Counted from the stretch's first letter, positions 1-12,228 are shown. The stretch is DNA of 64,000 bases from Aplectana chamaeleonis (GCA_029168955.1 JAPDOI010000021.1:3214501-3278500); one strand, 5' to 3'. The notes: generated by a model from the letters alone, not told the origin. A program made the numbers and translations.

Positions 1-3000
1 TTTGCATGTCCCGAATAAGCCAAATACTTGAATAATGGAGTATAAAATCTCTACCTTTGGATTAGAAAAGGACTCCTCCCAAGCCAGTCCTTGCATCATT
101 TTTACTGAACATCTTCGCCTTTCCCCACATACCCCCCGATATTGTAGTCGTCTTCCCCCCTCTACCCCGCCGGAAAATATAATATTTGCATGTCCCGAAT
201 AAGCGAAATACTTGAATAATGGAGTATAAAATCTCTACCTTTGGATTAGAAAAGGACTCCTCCCAAGCCAGTCCTTGCATCATTTTTACTGAACATCTTC
301 GCCTTTCCCCACATACCGCCCGATATTGTAGTCGTCTTCCCCCTCCCCGCCGGAAAATATAATATTTGCATGTCCCGAATAAGCCAAATACTTGAATAAT
401 GGAGTATAAAATCTCTACCTTTGGATTAGAAAAGGACTCCTCCCAAGCCAGTCCTTGCATCATTTTTACTGAACATCTTCGCCTTTCCCCACATACCGCC
501 CGATATTGTAGTCGTCTTCCCCCTCCCCGCCGGAAAATATAATATTTGCATGTCCCGAATAAGCCAAATACTTGAATAATGGAGTATAAAATCTCTACCT
601 TTGGATTAGAAAAAGGACTCCTCCCAAGCCAGTCCTTGCATCATTTTTACTGAACATCTTCGCCTTTCCCCACATACCGCCCGATATTGTAGTCGTCTTC
701 CCCCTCCCCCGCCGGAAAATATAATATTTGCATGTCCCGAATAAGCCAAATACTTGAATAATGGAGTATAAAATCTCTACCTTTGGATTAGAAAAGGACT
801 CCTCCCAAGCCAGTCCTTGCATCATTTTTACTGAACATCTTCGCCTTTCCCCACACACCGCCCGATATTGTAGTCGTCTTCCCCCTCCCCGCCGGAAAAT
901 ATAATATTTGCATGTCCCGAATAAGCCAAATACTTGAATAATGGAGTATAAAATCTCTACCTTTGGATTAGAAAAGGACTCCTCCCAAGCCAGTCCTTGC
1001 ATCATTTTTACTGAACATCTTCGCCTTTCCCCACATACCCCCCGATATTGGAGTCGTCTTCCCCCTCCCCCACCGGAAAATATAATGTTTGCATGTCCCG
1101 AATAAGCCAAATACTTGAATAATGGAGTATAAAATCTATACCTTTGTATTAGAAAAGGACTCCTCCCAAGCCAGTGCTTGCATCATTTTTACTGAACATC
1201 TTCGCCTTTGCCCACATACCGCCCGATATTGTAGTCGTCTTCCCCCTCCCCGCCGGAAAATATAATATTTGCATGTCCCGAATAAGCCAAATACTTGAAG
1301 AATGGAGTATAATATCTCTCCCTTTGGATTAGAGAAGGACTCCTCCCAACCCAGTCCTTGCATCATTTTTACTGAACATCTTCGCCTTTCCCCACATACC
1401 GCGCGATATTGTAGTCGTCTTCCCCCTCCCCCGCCGGAAAATATAATATTTGCATGTTCCGAATAAGCCAAATACTTGAATAATGGAGTATAAAATCTCT
1501 ACCTTTGGATTAGAAAAGGACTCCTCCCAAGCCAGTCCTTGCATCATTTTTACTGAACATCTTCGCCTTTCCCCACATACCGCCCGATATTGTAGTCGTC
1601 TTCCCCCTCCCCACGCCGGAAAATATAATCTTTGCATGTCCCGAATAAGCCAAATACTTGAATAATGGAGTATAAAATCTCTACCTTTGGATTAGGGAAG
1701 GACTCCTCCCAAGCCAGTCCTTGCATCATTTTTACTGAACATCTTCGCCTTTCCCCACATACCGCCCGATATTGTAGTCGTCTTCCCCCTCCCCCGCCGG
1801 AAAATATAATATTTGCATGTCCCGAATAAGCCAAATACTTGAATAATGGAGTATAAAATCTCTACCTTTCGATTAGAAAAGGACTCCTCCCAAGCCAGTC
1901 CTTGCATCATTTTTACTGAACATCTTCGCCTTTCCCCACATACCGCCCGATATTGTAGTCGTCTTCCCCCCTCCCCGCCGGAAAATATAATATTTGCATG
2001 TCCCGAATAAGCCAAATACTTGAATAATGGAGTATAAAATCTCTACCTTTGGATTAGAAAAGGACTCCTCCCAAGCCAGTCCTTGCATCATTTTTACTGA
2101 ACATCTTCGCCTTTCCCCATATACCGCCCGATATTGTAGTCGTCTTCCCCCTCCCCCGCCGGAAAATATAATATTTGCATGTCCCGAATGAGCCAAATAC
2201 TTGAATAATGGAGTATAAAATCTCTACCTTTGGATTAGAAAAGGACTCCTCCCAAGCCAGTCCTTGCATCATTTTTACTGAACATCTTCGCCTTTCCCCA
2301 CATACCGCCCGATTTTGTAGTCGTCTTCCCTCCCCCTCCCCCGCCGGAAAATATAATATTTGCATGTCCCGAATAAGCCAAATACTTGAATAATGGAGTA
2401 TAAAATCTCTACCTTTGGATTAGAAAAGGACTCCTCCCAAGCCAGTCCTTGCATCATTTTTACTGAACATCTTCGCCTTTCCCCACATACCGCCCGATAT
2501 TGTAGTCGTCTTCCCCCTCCCCGCCGGAAAATATAATATTTGCATGTCCCGAATAAGCCAAATACTTGAATAATGGAGTATAAAATCTCTACCTTTGGAT
2601 TAGAAAAGGACTCCTCCCAAGCCAGTCCTTGCATCATTTTTACTGAACATCTTCGCCTTTCCCCACATACCGCCCGATATTGTAGTCGTCTTCCCCCCTC
2701 CCCGCCGGAAAATATAATATTTGCATGTCCCGAATAAGCCAAATACTTGAAGAATGGAGTATAAAATCTCTACCTTTGGATTAGAAAAGGACTCCTCCCA
2801 AGCCAGTCCTTGCATCATTTTTACTGAACATCTTCGCCTTTCCCCACATACCGCCCGATATTGTAGTCGTCTTCCCCCTCCCCGCCGGAAAATATAATAT
2901 TTGCATGTCCCGAATAAGCCAAATACTTGAATAATGGAGTATAAAATCTCTACCTTTGGATTAGAAAAGGACTCCTCCCAAGCCAGTCCTTGCATCATTT

Positions 3001-6000
3001 TTACAGAACATCTTCGCCTTTCCCCACCTACCGCCCGATATTGTAGTCGTCTTCCCCCCCCCCCTCCCCCCGCCGGAAAATATAATATTTGCATGTCCCG
3101 AATAAGCCAAATACTTGAATAATGGAGTATAAAATCTCTACCTTTGGATTAGAAAAGGACTCCTCCCAAGCCAGTCCTTGCATCATTTTTACTGAACATC
3201 TTCGCCTTTCCCCACATACCGCCCGATATTGTAGTCGTCTTATGCCACCCCCGCCGGAAAATCTAATATTTGCATGTCCCGAATAAGCCAAATACTTGAA
3301 TAATGGAGTATAAAATTTCTACCTTTGAATTAGAAAAGGACTCCTCCCAAGCCAGTCCTTGCATAATTTTTACTGAACATCTTCGCCTTTCCCCACATAC
3401 CGCCCGATATTGTAGTCGTCTTCCCCCTCCCCGCCGGAAAATATAATATTTGCATGTCCCGAATAAGCCAAATACTTGAATAATGGAGTATAAAATCTCT
3501 ACCTTTGGATTAGGAAGGATCCTCCCAAGCCAGTCCTTGCATCATTTTCACTGAACATCTTCGCCTTTCCCCACATACCGCCCGATCTTGTAATCGTCTT
3601 CCCCCCCCCCTCCCCCCGCCGAAAAATATAATATTTGCATGTCCCGAATAAGCCAAATACTTGAATAATGGAGTATAAAATCTCTACCTTTGGATTAGAA
3701 AAGGACTCCTCCCAAGCCAGTCCTTGCATCATTTTTACTGAACATCTTCGCCTTTCCCCACATGCCGCCCGATATTGTAGTCGTCTTCCCCCCCCCGCCG
3801 TAAAATATAATATTTGCATGTCCCGAATAAGCCAAATACTTGAATAATGGAGTATAAAATCTCTACCTTTGGATTAGAAAAGGACTCCTCCCAAGCCAGT
3901 CCTTGCATCATTTTTACTGAACATCTTCGCCTTTCCCCACATACCGCCCGATCTTGTAGTCGTCTTCCCCCTCCCCGCCGGAAAATATAATATTTGCATG
4001 TCCCGAATAAGCCAAATACTTGAATAATGGAGTATAAAATCTCTACCTTTGGATTAGAAAAGGACTCCTCCCAAGCCAGTCCTTGCATCATTTTTACTGA
4101 ACATCTTCGCCTTTCCCCACATACCGCCCGATATTGTAGTCGTCTTCCCCTCCTCCCCGCCGGAAAATATAATATTTGCATGTCCCGAATAAGCCAAATA
4201 CTTGAATAATGGAGTATAAAATCTCTACCTTTGGATTAGAAAAGGAGTCCTCCCAAGCCAGTCCTAGCATCATTTTTACTGAACATCTTCGCCTTTCCCC
4301 AGCTACCGCCCGATATTGTAGTCGTCTTCCCCCTCCCCGCCGAAAAATATAATATTTCCATGTCCCGAATAAGCCAAATACTTGAATAATGGAGTATAAA
4401 ATCTCTACCTTTGCATTAGAAAAGGAGTCCTCGCAAGCCAGTCCTAGCATCATTTTTACTGAACATCTTCGCCTTTCCCCACATACCGCCCGATATTGTA
4501 GTCGTCTTCCCCCCCCCCGCCGGAAAATATAATATTTGCATGTCCCGAATAAGCCAAATACTTGAATAATGGAGTATAAAATCTCTACCTTTGGATTAGA
4601 AAGGACTCCTCCCAAGCCAGTCCTTGCATCATTTTTACTGAACATCTTCGCCTTTCCCCACATACCGCCCGATATTGTAGTCGTCTTCCCCCCTCCCCGC
4701 CGGAAAATATAATATTTGCATGTCCCGAATAAGCCAAATACTTGAATAATGGAGTATAAAATCTCTACCTTTGGATTAGAAAAGGACTCCTCCCAAGCCA
4801 GTCCTTGCATCATTTTTACTGAACATCTTCGCCTTTCCCCACATACCGCCCGATATTGTAGTCGTCTTCCCCCCCCCCCCTCCCCCCGCCGGAAAATATA
4901 ATATTTGCATGTCCCGAATAAGCCAAATACTTGAATAATGGAGTATAAAATCTCTACCTTTGGATTAGAAAAGGACTCCTCCCAAGCCAGTCCTTGCATC
5001 ATTTTTACTGAACATCTTCGCCGTTCCCCACATGCCGCCCGATCTTGTAGTCGTCTTCCCCCCCCCGCCGGAAAATATAATATTTGCATATCCCGAATAA
5101 GCCAAATACTTGAATAATGGAGTATAAAATCTCTACCTTTGGATTAGAAAAGGACTCCTCCCAAGCCAGTCCTTGCATCATTTTTACTGAACATCTTCGC
5201 CGTTCCCCACATGCCGCCCGATCTTGTAGTCGTCTTCCCCCCCCCCCTCCCCCCGCCGAAAAATATAATATTTCCATGTCCCGAATAAGCCAAATACTTG
5301 AATAATGGAGTATAAAATCTCTACCTTTGGATTAGAAAAGGAGTCCTCCCAAGCCAGTCCTAGCATCATTTTTACTGAACATCTTCGCCTTTCCCCACAT
5401 ACCGCCCGATATTGTAGTCGGTTCCTCTCCCCCCGCCGGAAAATATAATATTTGCATGTCCCGAATAAGCCAAATACTTGAATAATGGAGTATAAAATCT
5501 CTACCTTTGGATTAGAAAAGGACTCCTCCCAAGCCAGTCCTTGCATCATTTTTACTGAACATCTTCGCCTTTCCCCACATACCGCCCGATATTGTAGTCG
5601 TCTTGCCCCCTCCCCTGCCGGAAAATATAATATTTGCATGTCCCGAATAAGCCAAATACTTGAATAATGGAGTATAAAATCTCTACCTTTGGATTAGAAA
5701 AGGACTCCTCCCAAGCCAGTCCTTGCATCATTTTTACTGAACATCTTCGCCTTTCCCCACATACCGCCCGATATTGTAGTCGTCTTCCCCCTCCCCCGCC
5801 GGAAAATCTAATATTTGCATGTCCCGAATAAGCCAAATACTTGAATAATGGAGTATAAAATCTCTACCTTTGGATTAGAAAAGGACTCCTCCCAAGCCAG
5901 TCCTTGCATCATTTTTACTGAACATCTTCGCCTTTCCCCACATGCCGCCCGATATTGTAGTCGTCTTCCCCCCCTCCCCCCGCCGAAAAATATAATATTT

Positions 6001-8548
6001 GCATGTCCCGAATAAGCCAAATACTTGAATAATGGAGTATAAAATCTCTACCTTTGGATTAGAAAAGGACTCCTCCCAAGCCAGTCCTTGCATCATTTTT
6101 ACTGAACATCTTCGCCTTTCCCCACATACCGCCCGATATTGTAGTCGTCTTCCCCCTCCCCCGCCGGAAAATATAATATTTGCATGTCCCGAATAAGCCA
6201 AATACTTGAATAATGGAGTATAAAATCTCTACCTTTGGATTAGAAAAGGACTCCTCCCAAGCCAGTCCTTGCATCATTTTTACTGAACATCTTCGCCTTT
6301 CCCCACATACCGCCCGATATTGTAGTCGTCTTCCCCCCCCCCTCCCCCCGCCGGAAAATATAATATTTGCATGTCCCGAATAAGCCAAATACTTGAATAA
6401 TGGAGTATAAAATCTCTACCTTTGGATTAGGAAGGATCCTCCCAAGCCAGTCCTTGCATCATTTTCACTGAACATCTTCGCCTTTCCCCACATGCCGCCC
6501 GATATTGTAGTCGTCTTCCCCCCTCCCCGCCGGAAGATATAATATTTGCATGTCCCGAATAAGCCAAATACTTGAATAATGGAGTATAAAATCTCTACCT
6601 TTGGATTAGAAAAGGACTCCTCCCAAGCCAGTCCTTGCATCATTTTTACTGAACATCTTCGCCTTTCCCCACATACCGCCCGATATTGTAGTCGTCTCCC
6701 CACCCTCCCCGCCGGAAAATATAATATTTGCATGTCCCGAATAAGCCAAATACTTGAATAATGGAGTATAAAATCTCTACCTTTGGATTAGAAAAGGACT
6801 CCTCCCAAGCCAGTCCTTGCATCATTTTTACTGAACATCTTCGCCTTTCCCCACATACCGCCCGATATTGTAGTCGTCTTCCCCCCCCCCTCCCCTAGCC
6901 GGAAAATATAATATTTGCATGTCCCGAATAAGCCAAATACTTGAATAATGGAGTATAAAATCTCTACCTTTGGATTAGAAAAGGACTCCTCCCAAGCCAG
7001 TCCTTGCATCATTTTTACTGAACATCTTCGCCTTTCCCCACATACCGCCCGATACTGTAGTCGTCTTCCCCCTCCCCCGCCGGAAAATATAATATTTGCA
7101 TGTCCCGAATAAGCCAAATACTTGAATAATGGAGTATAAAATCTCTACCTTTGGATTAGAAAAGGACTCCTCCCAAGCCAGTCCTTGCATCATTTTTACT
7201 GAACATCTTCGCCTTTCCCCCCTCACCGCCCGATATTGTAGTCGTCTTCCCCCTCCCCGCCGGAAAATATAATATTTGCATGTCCAGAATAAGCCAAATA
7301 CTTGAATAATGGAGTATAAAATCTCTACCTTTGGATTAGAAAAGGACTCCTCCCAAGCCAGTCCTTGCATCATTTTTACTGAACATCTTCGCCTTTCCCC
7401 ACATACCGCCCGATATTGTAGTCGTCTTCCGGGGGGGGGGGCCCTCCCCCCGCCGGAAAATATAATATTTGCATGTCCCGAATAAGCCAAATACTTGAAT
7501 AATGGAGTATAAAATCTCTACCTTTGGATTAGAAAAGGACTCCTCCCAAGCCAGTCCTTGCATCATTTTTACTGAACATCTTCGCCTTTCCCCACATACC
7601 GCCCGATATTGTAGTCGTCTTCCCCCTTCTCCCCGCCAGAAAATATAATATTTGCATGTCCCGAATAAGCCAAATACTTGAATAATGGAGTACAAAATCT
7701 CTACCTTTGGATTAGAAAAGGACTCCTCCCAAGCCAGTCCTTGCATCATTTTTACTGAACATCTTCGCCTTTCCCCACATACCGCCCGATATTGTAGTCG
7801 TCTTCCCCCTCCCCGCCGGAAAATATAATATTTGCATGTCCCGAATAAGCCAAATACTTGAATAATGGAGTATAAAATCTCTACCTTTGGATTAGAAAAG
7901 GACTCCTCCCAAGCCAGTCCTTGCATCATTTTTACTGAACATCTTCGCCTTTCCCCACAGACCGCCCGATATTGTAGTCGTCTTCCCCTCCCCCTCCGGA
8001 AAATATAATATTTGCATGTCCCGAATAAGCCAAATACTTGAATAATGGAGTATAAAATCTCTACCTTTGGATTAGAAAAGGACTCCTCCCAAGCCAGTCC
8101 TTGCATCATTTTTTACTGAACATCTTCGCCTTTCCCCACATACCGCACGATCTTGTAGTCATCTTCCCCCTCCCCCGCCGAAAAATATAATATTTGCATC
8201 TCCCGAATAAGCCAAATACTTGAATAATGGAGTATAAAATCTCTACCTTTGGATTAGAAAGCACTCCTCCCAAGCCAGTCCTTGCATCATTTTTACTGAA
8301 CATCTTCGCCTTTCCCCACATACCGCCCGATATTGTAGTCGTCTTCCCCCTCCCCCGCCGGAAAATATAATATTTGCATGTCCCGAATAAGCCAAATACT
8401 TGAATAATGGAGTATAAAATCTCTACCTTTGGATTAGAAAAGGACTCCTCCCAAAGCCAGTCCTTGCATCATTTTTTACTGAACATCTTCGCCTTTCCCC
8501 ACATGCCGCCCGGATATTGTAGTCGTCTTCCCCTCCTCTCCCCGCCGG
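1..8548. repeat. Tandem satellite array, ~180-bp monomer, about 47 copies
   Basis: The monomer begins TTTGCATGTCCCGAATAAGC and ends GCCGGAAAATATAATA. Successive starts at 1, 185, 365, 545, 727, 907, 1088 and 1268 give periods of 179-190 bp. Most length change comes from one C-rich tract (C5TC4 in the commonest form, up to a run of about ten C). The rest is highly conserved, with occasional substitutions. The last two or three monomers (from ~8200) collect extra single bases and the array stops at the CCCCGCCGG of 8548. The monomer is about nucleosome-repeat size, as in many pericentromeric or subtelomeric satellites; its chromosomal location cannot be seen here. Long minus-strand reading frames through it arise only where monomer length is a multiple of three and are not genes. 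Confidence 0.97.
7431..7441. repeat. G11 run replacing the satellite C-tract
   Basis: In one monomer the usual C-rich tract reads CTTCC, then eleven G, then CCCTCCCCCC. Every other monomer has C on this strand at that position. It is either a small local inversion or an assembly or polishing error in a homopolymer. Confidence 0.9.
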
Positions 8549-8587
8549 CATCCAAACTTGCCCTCCCCCTCAGATCCACACATACAG

Positions 8588-9128
8588 TGTATGTGCGCAT
8601 CCGAATATCGTTTTACAAAAACTTACACCATCATCGTCAAGCACATAACCATTGAGAAGGGCCTTCGGTGCCTCACCTATTCCGGCACGCTTCAAAAACT
8701 CGGCGCCAGCCTGAACAGCACACATGAATAACTTAACTTCGTCGGACCAAAAAAAAAGATGTGAGAGGCACAGGCAGCGCAGAAAATCATATCACGCTCT
8801 CGCGCTCAGTCGCATGCAACACCACAACCAAAAACCTTGCTGAACTTTGACACTGCAAGATTTTGTCATAATGAAGTGTTCTGGTATTCCACCAGAACCT
8901 CTGGGCGCTATCGTTGTTCTTTTATCTCGCCGCTTATATGCTTTGTGAATACTTGGCGGCCATTTGATTGATACCGGGCGTGTCCTCGCCGATATAGTAA
9001 GAGGCCACGCCCACATTGTTGAGCATTCTACCACGAATAAACCTTCGTGCGAGCCATAATACTCGCAGAAGTACATCACATGGAGCCATAATACTCCCTA
9101 GCAAGGCGTAGGTTGCAAAGCCACCACA
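8588..9128 (+). mobile_element. Probable 5' LTR of BEL/Pao element 1
   Basis: A primer-binding site for tRNA-Gly at 9133 must follow a left LTR. The sequence just before it ends CCACCACA (9121-9128), the usual CA end, leaving a 4-nt gap. The left boundary is a guess: TGT at 8588 is the first plausible terminus after the satellite edge. No second LTR copy lies in the window, so the limits cannot be checked by comparison. No gene is seen in this stretch. Confidence 0.35.
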
Positions 9129-9132
9129 ATTT

Positions 9133-9147
9133 TGGTGCATCGGCCGA
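9133..9147 (+). promoter_or_regulatory. Primer-binding site, tRNA-Gly type (BEL/Pao 1)
   Basis: TGGTGCATCGGCCGA is complementary to the 3' end of eukaryotic tRNA-Gly(GCC) (acceptor strand ...CGGCCGATGCA plus CCA). The same core occurs at 23429 in the second BEL/Pao element, which supports the call. It sits about 310 bp upstream of the gag ATG. Confidence 0.75.
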
Positions 9148-9460
9148 ATCTAGCTGATAAAACCTCCCGCACAAGGCGTCACAACCTTGGGCCTGGAGCA
9201 CAAGTCGGTCGCTGTTATAGATCGCAATCGAATTTACATTCGATTAGAGCATACTTTTGCTCGACATTCGGTTCTAAGCCAAAACACTTGCACTAAGAGG
9301 TTTGTCTGACCTAGGGTTAATTAGCCCGAAACTCATTACCATTGCCTGAGAAATCGCACGGTGGGCCAATCCAAGTCGAAGCTATCACAAATAATTTCGT
9401 TAATTCATTCCAAAGGCGAAATGTGATAATATGTCGCTCTATTTTCACAAGAAAGCGATA

Positions 9461-9958
9461 ATGGCTAGCTCAGCCAGCATTTCTGAGCTACTCGGCAAAT
9501 ATGCGGCGTATACAGAAAAAATCGCCTATTCAGAAAATGACGAAGAAAAGTATGAAAAATGCACAACCAATCTAGTGCTCTTGGACAAATAAAGTCCGCT
9601 ACAGAGAATCTTCAGTCGAAAATTGATAAGATGGAAGAGTACTTTCTCAGTGTCAAGTCAAAAACTGAGCAGAAAGAAATAACTGAGATAAAGGAGCTTG
9701 AAAAGGAGCTCCAATCATCAAATTTTATGAAAGATGAGAGATCATTTGCCTTCAGTATTGAATCCCAGATAGCAGATGCCAAAATAGCTCTACAGAAGAG
9801 CAAATGAAATTGAAAATTCCGCAGGACAGTCTTGCCGGATCAAAACAAACAAATTCCGCTGATTGCCGCGAATCAAGCCCTATCCTTGAAGAAAATGAAA
9901 ACCCTTCAGTTTCATCAACATGTTCGCGGTCAGTAAAAGCACCAACAATTAGTTTACC
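9461..9958 (+). pseudogene. gag: BEL/Pao element 1, gag 5' part (frameshifted)
   Basis: An ATG at 9461 opens a short frame that stops after 44 codons. The reading then continues in another frame from 9559 with a charged, coiled-coil-like stretch (MHNQSSALGQIKSATENLQ...) and in a third frame from 9804. It ends at 9958, where the Penelope-like element is inserted. Homology to BEL/Pao Gag is argued from the continuation beyond the insertion (12241 onward), which has the Pao Gag core and zinc knuckles. Gag would form the retroelement particle. This copy is broken by at least two frameshifts and one insertion. Confidence 0.6.
9947..9958. repeat. Left target-site duplication of the Penelope-like element
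   Basis: AATTAGTTTACC is identical to 12229-12240 on the far side of the insertion. Confidence 0.8.
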
Positions 9959-10012
9959 AACAATTAGTATACACAAAGCTGGAGAGAACAAATCGGACCA
10001 ACTGTTCCAACG

Positions 10013-11926
10013 TTGCAAGAAACGCTGCAGAACGCTATTCCATTTCCCCGTACACACATTCGAATCCCGCAGCACACTCCCGATCTCTCTTCAAGAATTG
10101 CTGCACTAAAGCTTGAACTTGTCCGAGTTTTTGATCAACACAAGAATCGACCGACTTCCGACAACATGACTTCCGTTGAAAGAGCTGGCCTGAAGAAAGC
10201 TATGAATCTGAAGAGGTCTCTTCGATTTTCGGTGGGAGATAAATGCGGTGGCTTTGTCGTTACTTCGCAAGAACGAGACATCTCTCTCTGTGAAACGGTA
10301 CTATCGGACACTACTACATACGAGTTGGCTACTTTTGAGCAACACAAGCGAGAATGTAGAGGACTGGAAACTACGATTCGAAGGATTCTCGGTCCAAAAC
10401 TGGAGAAAAGGATTGTTACCCAGTTACTGCCAAGGAATACAAGCGTGCCAACGTACTATCAGCTGGTCAAGACGCACAAGTTGGTAAGGGACGAAAACGA
10501 CGGCCTCTTGGAAAATTCCGACATCAAGACGAGGCCAATAGTGTCATCCTGTGGTGGTCCAACAGATCGTATCAGCTGGTTGCTACATCACCTACTATCT
10601 CCGCTCCTCGCCCATGTCCCAGCTCATTTGAAAAATGCTCAACAATTTCTCGAACAACTGAGACAACGCAATTTTGAGGGAGAGGAAAGACTGGAATATC
10701 AGAGTTTTGATGTCGTTGCATTGTACACGAATGTTGATACTGGCAGAGCTGTTGAGGCTTGCGTGCGTTTACTACGACAACATTGCCAAAGCCTTCAACT
10801 CTATGGTATCAACAGTGAAGAAATTGAAGAGCTGCTGAGAAGTGTAGTAATGATGAGCACTTTCCGCTTTCGAAATGTGTTCTACAGACAAACGCGAGGA
10901 TTGGCAATGGGAAGTCGACTGGCACCACTTCTAGCTATAGTATTTATGGACAGTCTTGAGCGACCGGTACTATCTCGAAGAGTGCTATATTTTGGAAGAT
11001 ACGTCGATGACATTTTTATTGTTGGAAAATCAAGAGCAACCCTACGGCAGACGCTGGGAAGACTGAACTCCGCGTTTCCTTCCATCCAATTAACATCGGA
11101 AAGTCCAGCGAAAAACGGATTTCTACCGTTCCTCAACACGAAAATCAAGATCACAGAAGGTCAAGTTAGCAACATGTGGTATAGGAAATCGGCATCCCAT
11201 AACATCCTCATTCATGCTCGGAGCTGCCATCCTACGTACATGAAATGCAACGTGATTCGTCACATGGTTACCACATCTTCTATGCTGACCTCGGTGAATC
11301 AACGTGAGGTGGAAGATCAAGTTCTCGAAGTGTTGCAGCAAAACGGATACGGCTCTATGCTGCGCCGATGCTGGAGACCCTACCGTTCATCTTGTGGTAC
11401 ACCACTCATTCTACCTTTCGTCACAGATTCTTTCGCAAAGGACGTGAACCAAGTCGTGAAGCAATCAGGACTCCCCATAGTTCTGGTGTTTCGACCACCA
11501 CCGTCACTGCGACGACTACTAACAACATCCCGTCTATATGAGAGCCGATGTGAAAGACTAAACTGTACAATTTGTAGTGGTGAAAACAAGGTGTGCCAGA
11601 TGAGGTGCGTGGTTTATAAGGTGGAGTGTCTCTCATGTCAAGAGTTTTACATCGGAGAGACAGCCAGACCACTCTACCTGAGAATGGAGGAACATCTTAG
11701 GGCTTTACGTAGCCCTCACGTCTACCCAGACAACCCATTCTCAAGGCACCGCACCCTCCGGCATCCACTACAACATCCGCCACAACTTCGCGTTTCCGTT
11801 CTTCACAGAAATCTGAGGGATACGGTCGAGAGGAAAATAAAGGAGGCGCTGGAGATAAAGAACTGGAAACCACCGATAAATATCAAGGAGGAAATGAAGT
11901 CGGCGATGAGGCTTATCACTATATGA
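10013..11926 (+). CDS. Penelope-like RT with C-terminal GIY-YIG endonuclease
   Basis: A 637-codon frame without internal stops. The RT domain shows YQLVKTHK (~residue 142), IKTRPIVSSCGG, motif A SFDVVALYTNVD, TRGLAMGSRLAPLLA and the catalytic YVDD (codons at 11000-11011, residue ~330), then FLPFLNTKI. These are hallmarks of the Penelope RT clade, related to telomerase RT. After a Cys cluster (CTICSG, residue ~520) comes the GIY-YIG nuclease: VYKVECLSC (~534), FYIGETARPLYLR (545 on) and EEHLR. The protein would nick target DNA and prime reverse transcription there. The frame opens with TTG. The first in-frame ATG is at 10166, and a TAG at 9965 closes it upstream, so the authentic N-terminus is probably lost. 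Core motifs are intact, so this copy may be young. It stands alone; the surrounding gag is from a different element. Confidence 0.9.
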   Translation: MQETLQNAIPFPRTHIRIPQHTPDLSSRIAALKLELVRVFDQHKNRPTSDNMTSVERAGLKKAMNLKRSLRFSVGDKCGGFVVTSQERDISLCETVLSDTTTYELATFEQHKRECRGLETTIRRILGPKLEKRIVTQLLPRNTSVPTYYQLVKTHKLVRDENDGLLENSDIKTRPIVSSCGGPTDRISWLLHHLLSPLLAHVPAHLKNAQQFLEQLRQRNFEGEERLEYQSFDVVALYTNVDTGRAVEACVRLLRQHCQSLQLYGINSEEIEELLRSVVMMSTFRFRNVFYRQTRGLAMGSRLAPLLAIVFMDSLERPVLSRRVLYFGRYVDDIFIVGKSRATLRQTLGRLNSAFPSIQLTSESPAKNGFLPFLNTKIKITEGQVSNMWYRKSASHNILIHARSCHPTYMKCNVIRHMVTTSSMLTSVNQREVEDQVLEVLQQNGYGSMLRRCWRPYRSSCGTPLILPFVTDSFAKDVNQVVKQSGLPIVLVFRPPPSLRRLLTTSRLYESRCERLNCTICSGENKVCQMRCVVYKVECLSCQEFYIGETARPLYLRMEEHLRALRSPHVYPDNPFSRHRTLRHPLQHPPQLRVSVLHRNLRDTVERKIKEALEIKNWKPPINIKEEMKSAMRLITI

Positions 11927-12146
11927 GGATGAATGATCAAGAAAATCGCGACATATAAAACACAGTCGCCAATCATCCGTAATAAGAAGGCCCTCTAAGT
12001 CCGTCCCACTTCATTTTGGTCTACTGCTCCATCGTGACCGCTCCCTCCCTTCCCCTTCGGTGTTTCCAGTATAGTGTCAGGTCGGCGTTAGCACCCTGCT
12101 ATGTTGCTGTGTAGTGGTGATGCACATTGTTTTGCAATTTTTCAGC

Positions 12147-12182
12147 GTACCTGAAGAAGGGCTTAGGCCCGAAACGTCGTGT
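12147..12182 (+). ncRNA. Hammerhead-ribozyme-like motif of the Penelope-like element
   Basis: The core CTGAAGA (12151-12157) is followed by a GGGC-TTAG-GCCC stem (helix II) and GAAACGTC (12171-12178). Helix III is a minimal AC/GT pair without a loop. Helix I can form between GTAC (12147-12150) and GTGT (12179-12182). One extra A sits between the core and helix II. Type I hammerheads with almost no helix III are known from Penelope-like elements, where they are thought to act as dimers. An AATAAA follows at 12184. In-vitro cleavage is untested for this copy. Confidence 0.65.
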
Positions 12183-12228
12183 CAATAAAGTTGTAAGAAG
12201 TTTAGCGTTCATATACAGTCATATCAAG

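Larger units (their letters stand above)
9959..12228 (+). mobile_element. Penelope-like retroelement (EN+), inserted in BEL gag
   Basis: This ~2.27-kb insertion is flanked by a 12-bp direct repeat AATTAGTTTACC (9947-9958 and 12229-12240), which is the target-site duplication. BEL gag reads up to the left copy and resumes at the right copy. The insertion holds one long ORF with a Penelope-type RT and a GIY-YIG nuclease, and a hammerhead-like motif near the 3' end. It has no complete terminal repeats. The first 50 codons of its frame lack an ATG, so it is probably 5' truncated. PLEs insert with variable-length duplications and frequent 5' truncation, which fits. Confidence 0.88.

Noticed and set aside
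62..8321. Dozens of long minus-strand frames (up to 331 codons) with a repeating protein sequence
   Set aside because: They are translations of the satellite monomer; frame continuity depends on C-tract length being a multiple of three and breaks repeatedly.
1..8548. A CRISPR-like array
   Set aside because: Repeats are contiguous 180-bp units without unique spacers, in a eukaryotic genome.
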